Below, piece by piece: positions 41,916 through 43,214 of a DNA stretch of 43,214 bases. The position numbers and the translations under genes were made by a program. The DNA lies in assembly GCF_000162755.2 (NCBI RefSeq), contig NZ_JH413808.1, forward strand, positions 167,809-211,022, written 5' to 3'. The DNA is from Legionella drancourtii LLAP12. Lineage in GTDB: Bacteria; Pseudomonadota; Gammaproteobacteria; Legionellales; Legionellaceae. The notes under the pieces are model-generated. The model was not told the origin of the DNA. It made no database searches and saw only the letters and a program-made list of their open reading frames with translations. Within the stretch, counting starts at the first letter, position 1, and each line of letters begins with the position of its first letter.

Positions 41916-43214
41916 ATGAGCATAAAATGGTGTACATACAGTATCGTATTGTTTTTATGGGGACATTATTCCTTATTGAACGCATACAATGGGTCAACAA
42001 TCTGTAATACCAATAAAGGACTGACCTTATTAAACCAAGCTAATCCACCATTAACACAAATCCAGAGCATATTGGATGCTTGTGACAAAAGTATGCCAAA
42101 TGATATGCAAGTATTACTTCTTCATGGTTTATTGGCCAGAACAGAAGGAATGAAAAACAATCAATACAGCCAGGCCATTTCCTGGTTAGAAAAAGCAAAG
42201 GAGGTAGCCCCCAGTACTACCAATATTCCAGCGTTGGAATTAGCGGTAACTTATGAATGGGCAAATCAGCCCAAGAATGCCCAAACAATTTACGAACAAA
42301 TATTAACCCAAACACCCGATTTACGTCCGGCACTACTTGGTTTGGCTCGCACGGCAACCACAATGCATGATTTAGACAAAGCCCAGGCTCTTTATAAAAA
42401 ATTATTAAGCGTAAATAATGAGGATACCGAGGCATTAAATGGCATGGGGCGCGTGATGATGGCCTATAAAGAATTTGATGAGGCAGCCACCTATTTTCAG
42501 CACGTCCTGACCCTACAACCGAATAATAACGATGCGCAAATCGGTATCAAGCAAGTGAAACAGCTCGCCGGTCAAGCAATACAATTGGATTCAACGATTG
42601 CCCCCATTTTTACCTGTGATACGGCTCAAGGATTAAAATTAGTTAATCAACCCACACCGCCGTTATTATTAGTACAACAAATTCTTCTCAATTGCGATCG
42701 AGAAAAAGACAATAGCGTACAGGTCTTATTGTTGCATGGTTTATATGAACGGACACAAAAAAAATACCCACAAGCGATTGCGTGGCTAAAAAAAGCCAAA
42801 GCCGTTGCTGCAGTCGATAATCCCACCCCTGCATTGGAATTAGCCGTCACCTATGAATGGTCACATCTGTATCTAACCGCAAAAAGTATTTATGAAGGAC
42901 TCTTAGCAACTAAGCCTGATTTACGCCCCGCCTTACTGGGTAAAGCACGCATTGATTTATGGCAAAATGAAAATCCCGCGGCGCAACTTATTTACACGAC
43001 ATTGCTACGCAAAAATCCACAAGATGTGGATGCATTAAACGGTTTGGCACGTGTGCAACTAGCTGAAGGTAACTACAGCGTGGCAAAAAATTATTTTGCT
43101 CAAGTCTTACGCATTCAACCTAAAAATAAAGATGCGCAAATCGGCATGCAACAAGCCAATTTGGCAAAAACCGCAAGCCAAACAGCAAAAGCTGAACCAC
43201 CGCCAGAAGTACCG
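41916..43214 (+). CDS. TPR-repeat protein with a large internal duplication, 3'-truncated
   Basis: The frame is open from ATG 41916 to the window end (433 codons) with no stop, so the gene continues outside. A signal-like hydrophobic N-terminus (WCTYSIVLFLWGHYSLLNA) is followed by two tandem copies of a roughly 204-residue unit. The first starts at the Cys codon 42003 and the second at 42615. Each opens CNT/CDT-x-x-G-L, contains ALELAVTYEW, TPDLRPALLG-type segments and ALNG-M/L-x-RV, and closes with DAQIG. The TPR content and position beside a processive glycosyltransferase suggest a periplasmic or outer-membrane scaffold for polysaccharide export, like the TPR part of PgaA or BcsC. Confidence 0.8.
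   Translation, partial: MSIKWCTYSIVLFLWGHYSLLNAYNGSTICNTNKGLTLLNQANPPLTQIQSILDACDKSMPNDMQVLLLHGLLARTEGMKNNQYSQAISWLEKAKEVAPSTTNIPALELAVTYEWANQPKNAQTIYEQILTQTPDLRPALLGLARTATTMHDLDKAQALYKKLLSVNNEDTEALNGMGRVMMAYKEFDEAATYFQHVLTLQPNNNDAQIGIKQVKQLAGQAIQLDSTIAPIFTCDTAQGLKLVNQPTPPLLLVQQILLNCDREKDNSVQVLLLHGLYERTQKKYPQAIAWLKKAKAVAAVDNPTPALELAVTYEWSHLYLTAKSIYEGLLATKPDLRPALLGKARIDLWQNENPAAQLIYTTLLRKNPQDVDALNGLARVQLAEGNYSVAKNYFAQVLRIQPKNKDAQIGMQQANLAKTASQTAKAEPPPEVP

Noticed and set aside
1-43214. CRISPR arrays
   Set aside because: No regularly spaced short repeats and no cas-like gene were seen on either strand.

Overview
The window reads as a chromosome segment of a Legionella-like gammaproteobacterium. 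It has low to moderate GC and the gammaproteobacterial order ubiI-ubiH-pepP-ygfB / zapA. It also carries several eukaryotic-like or effector-like genes: an F-box protein, a papain-like cysteine protease candidate and a HAD-like protein. The genus is inferred from gene content; no species can be assigned from sequence alone.

Layout. (1) 1-13440 is core chromosome: a retropepsin / 7TM-transglutaminase-like / ATP-grasp operon, the ubiquinone-hydroxylase and pepP operon, zapA, an FMN glutamate-synthase-like protein, a peroxiredoxin-like protein, a probable 6S RNA, uvrB and an aspartate aminotransferase. (2) 13716-13791 is tRNA-Asn(GTT), whose 3' 46 bases recur at 31029-31074 with two mismatches. 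These repeats bound a 17.3-kb integrated island with a P4-type integrase at the right end, an AlpA-like regulator, a primase/helicase and a TerS-like protein but no head or tail genes. That is the gene set of a phage satellite (PICI- or P4-like). (3) 31075-35100 is an accessory stretch with two effector-like genes. (4) 35112-43214 holds an outer-membrane barrel, an aspartoacylase-like hydrolase, yggU, a large unknown protein, a processive glycosyltransferase and a TPR protein cut by the window end.

The main discovery is the island cargo: a microcin-C-like peptide-nucleotide (RiPP) cluster. It has a MccF-like self-immunity peptidase, an MFS exporter, a ClpA/B-type AAA+ ATPase, a MccB-like adenylating enzyme and, upstream, an unlisted 32-residue candidate precursor gene with a good ribosome-binding site. 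The mccB-like gene has been split by a 3746-bp ISKra4-family transposon (19700-23445). The transposon has 22-bp terminal inverted repeats and an exact 8-bp target duplication (GATCTGTC). Removing the transposon and one duplicate copy restores, in frame, a 354-residue RRE-E1 protein, close to the length of MccB.

The transposon carries two passengers: an F-box/ankyrin-like gene with its own near-consensus promoter, and a frameshifted group II-like reverse transcriptase. The satellite genes would act in integration and excision (int, AlpA), replication (primase) and packaging by a helper phage (TerS). The peptide cluster would originally have made, exported and detoxified a modified peptide, but is now probably inactive or depends on split-protein expression.
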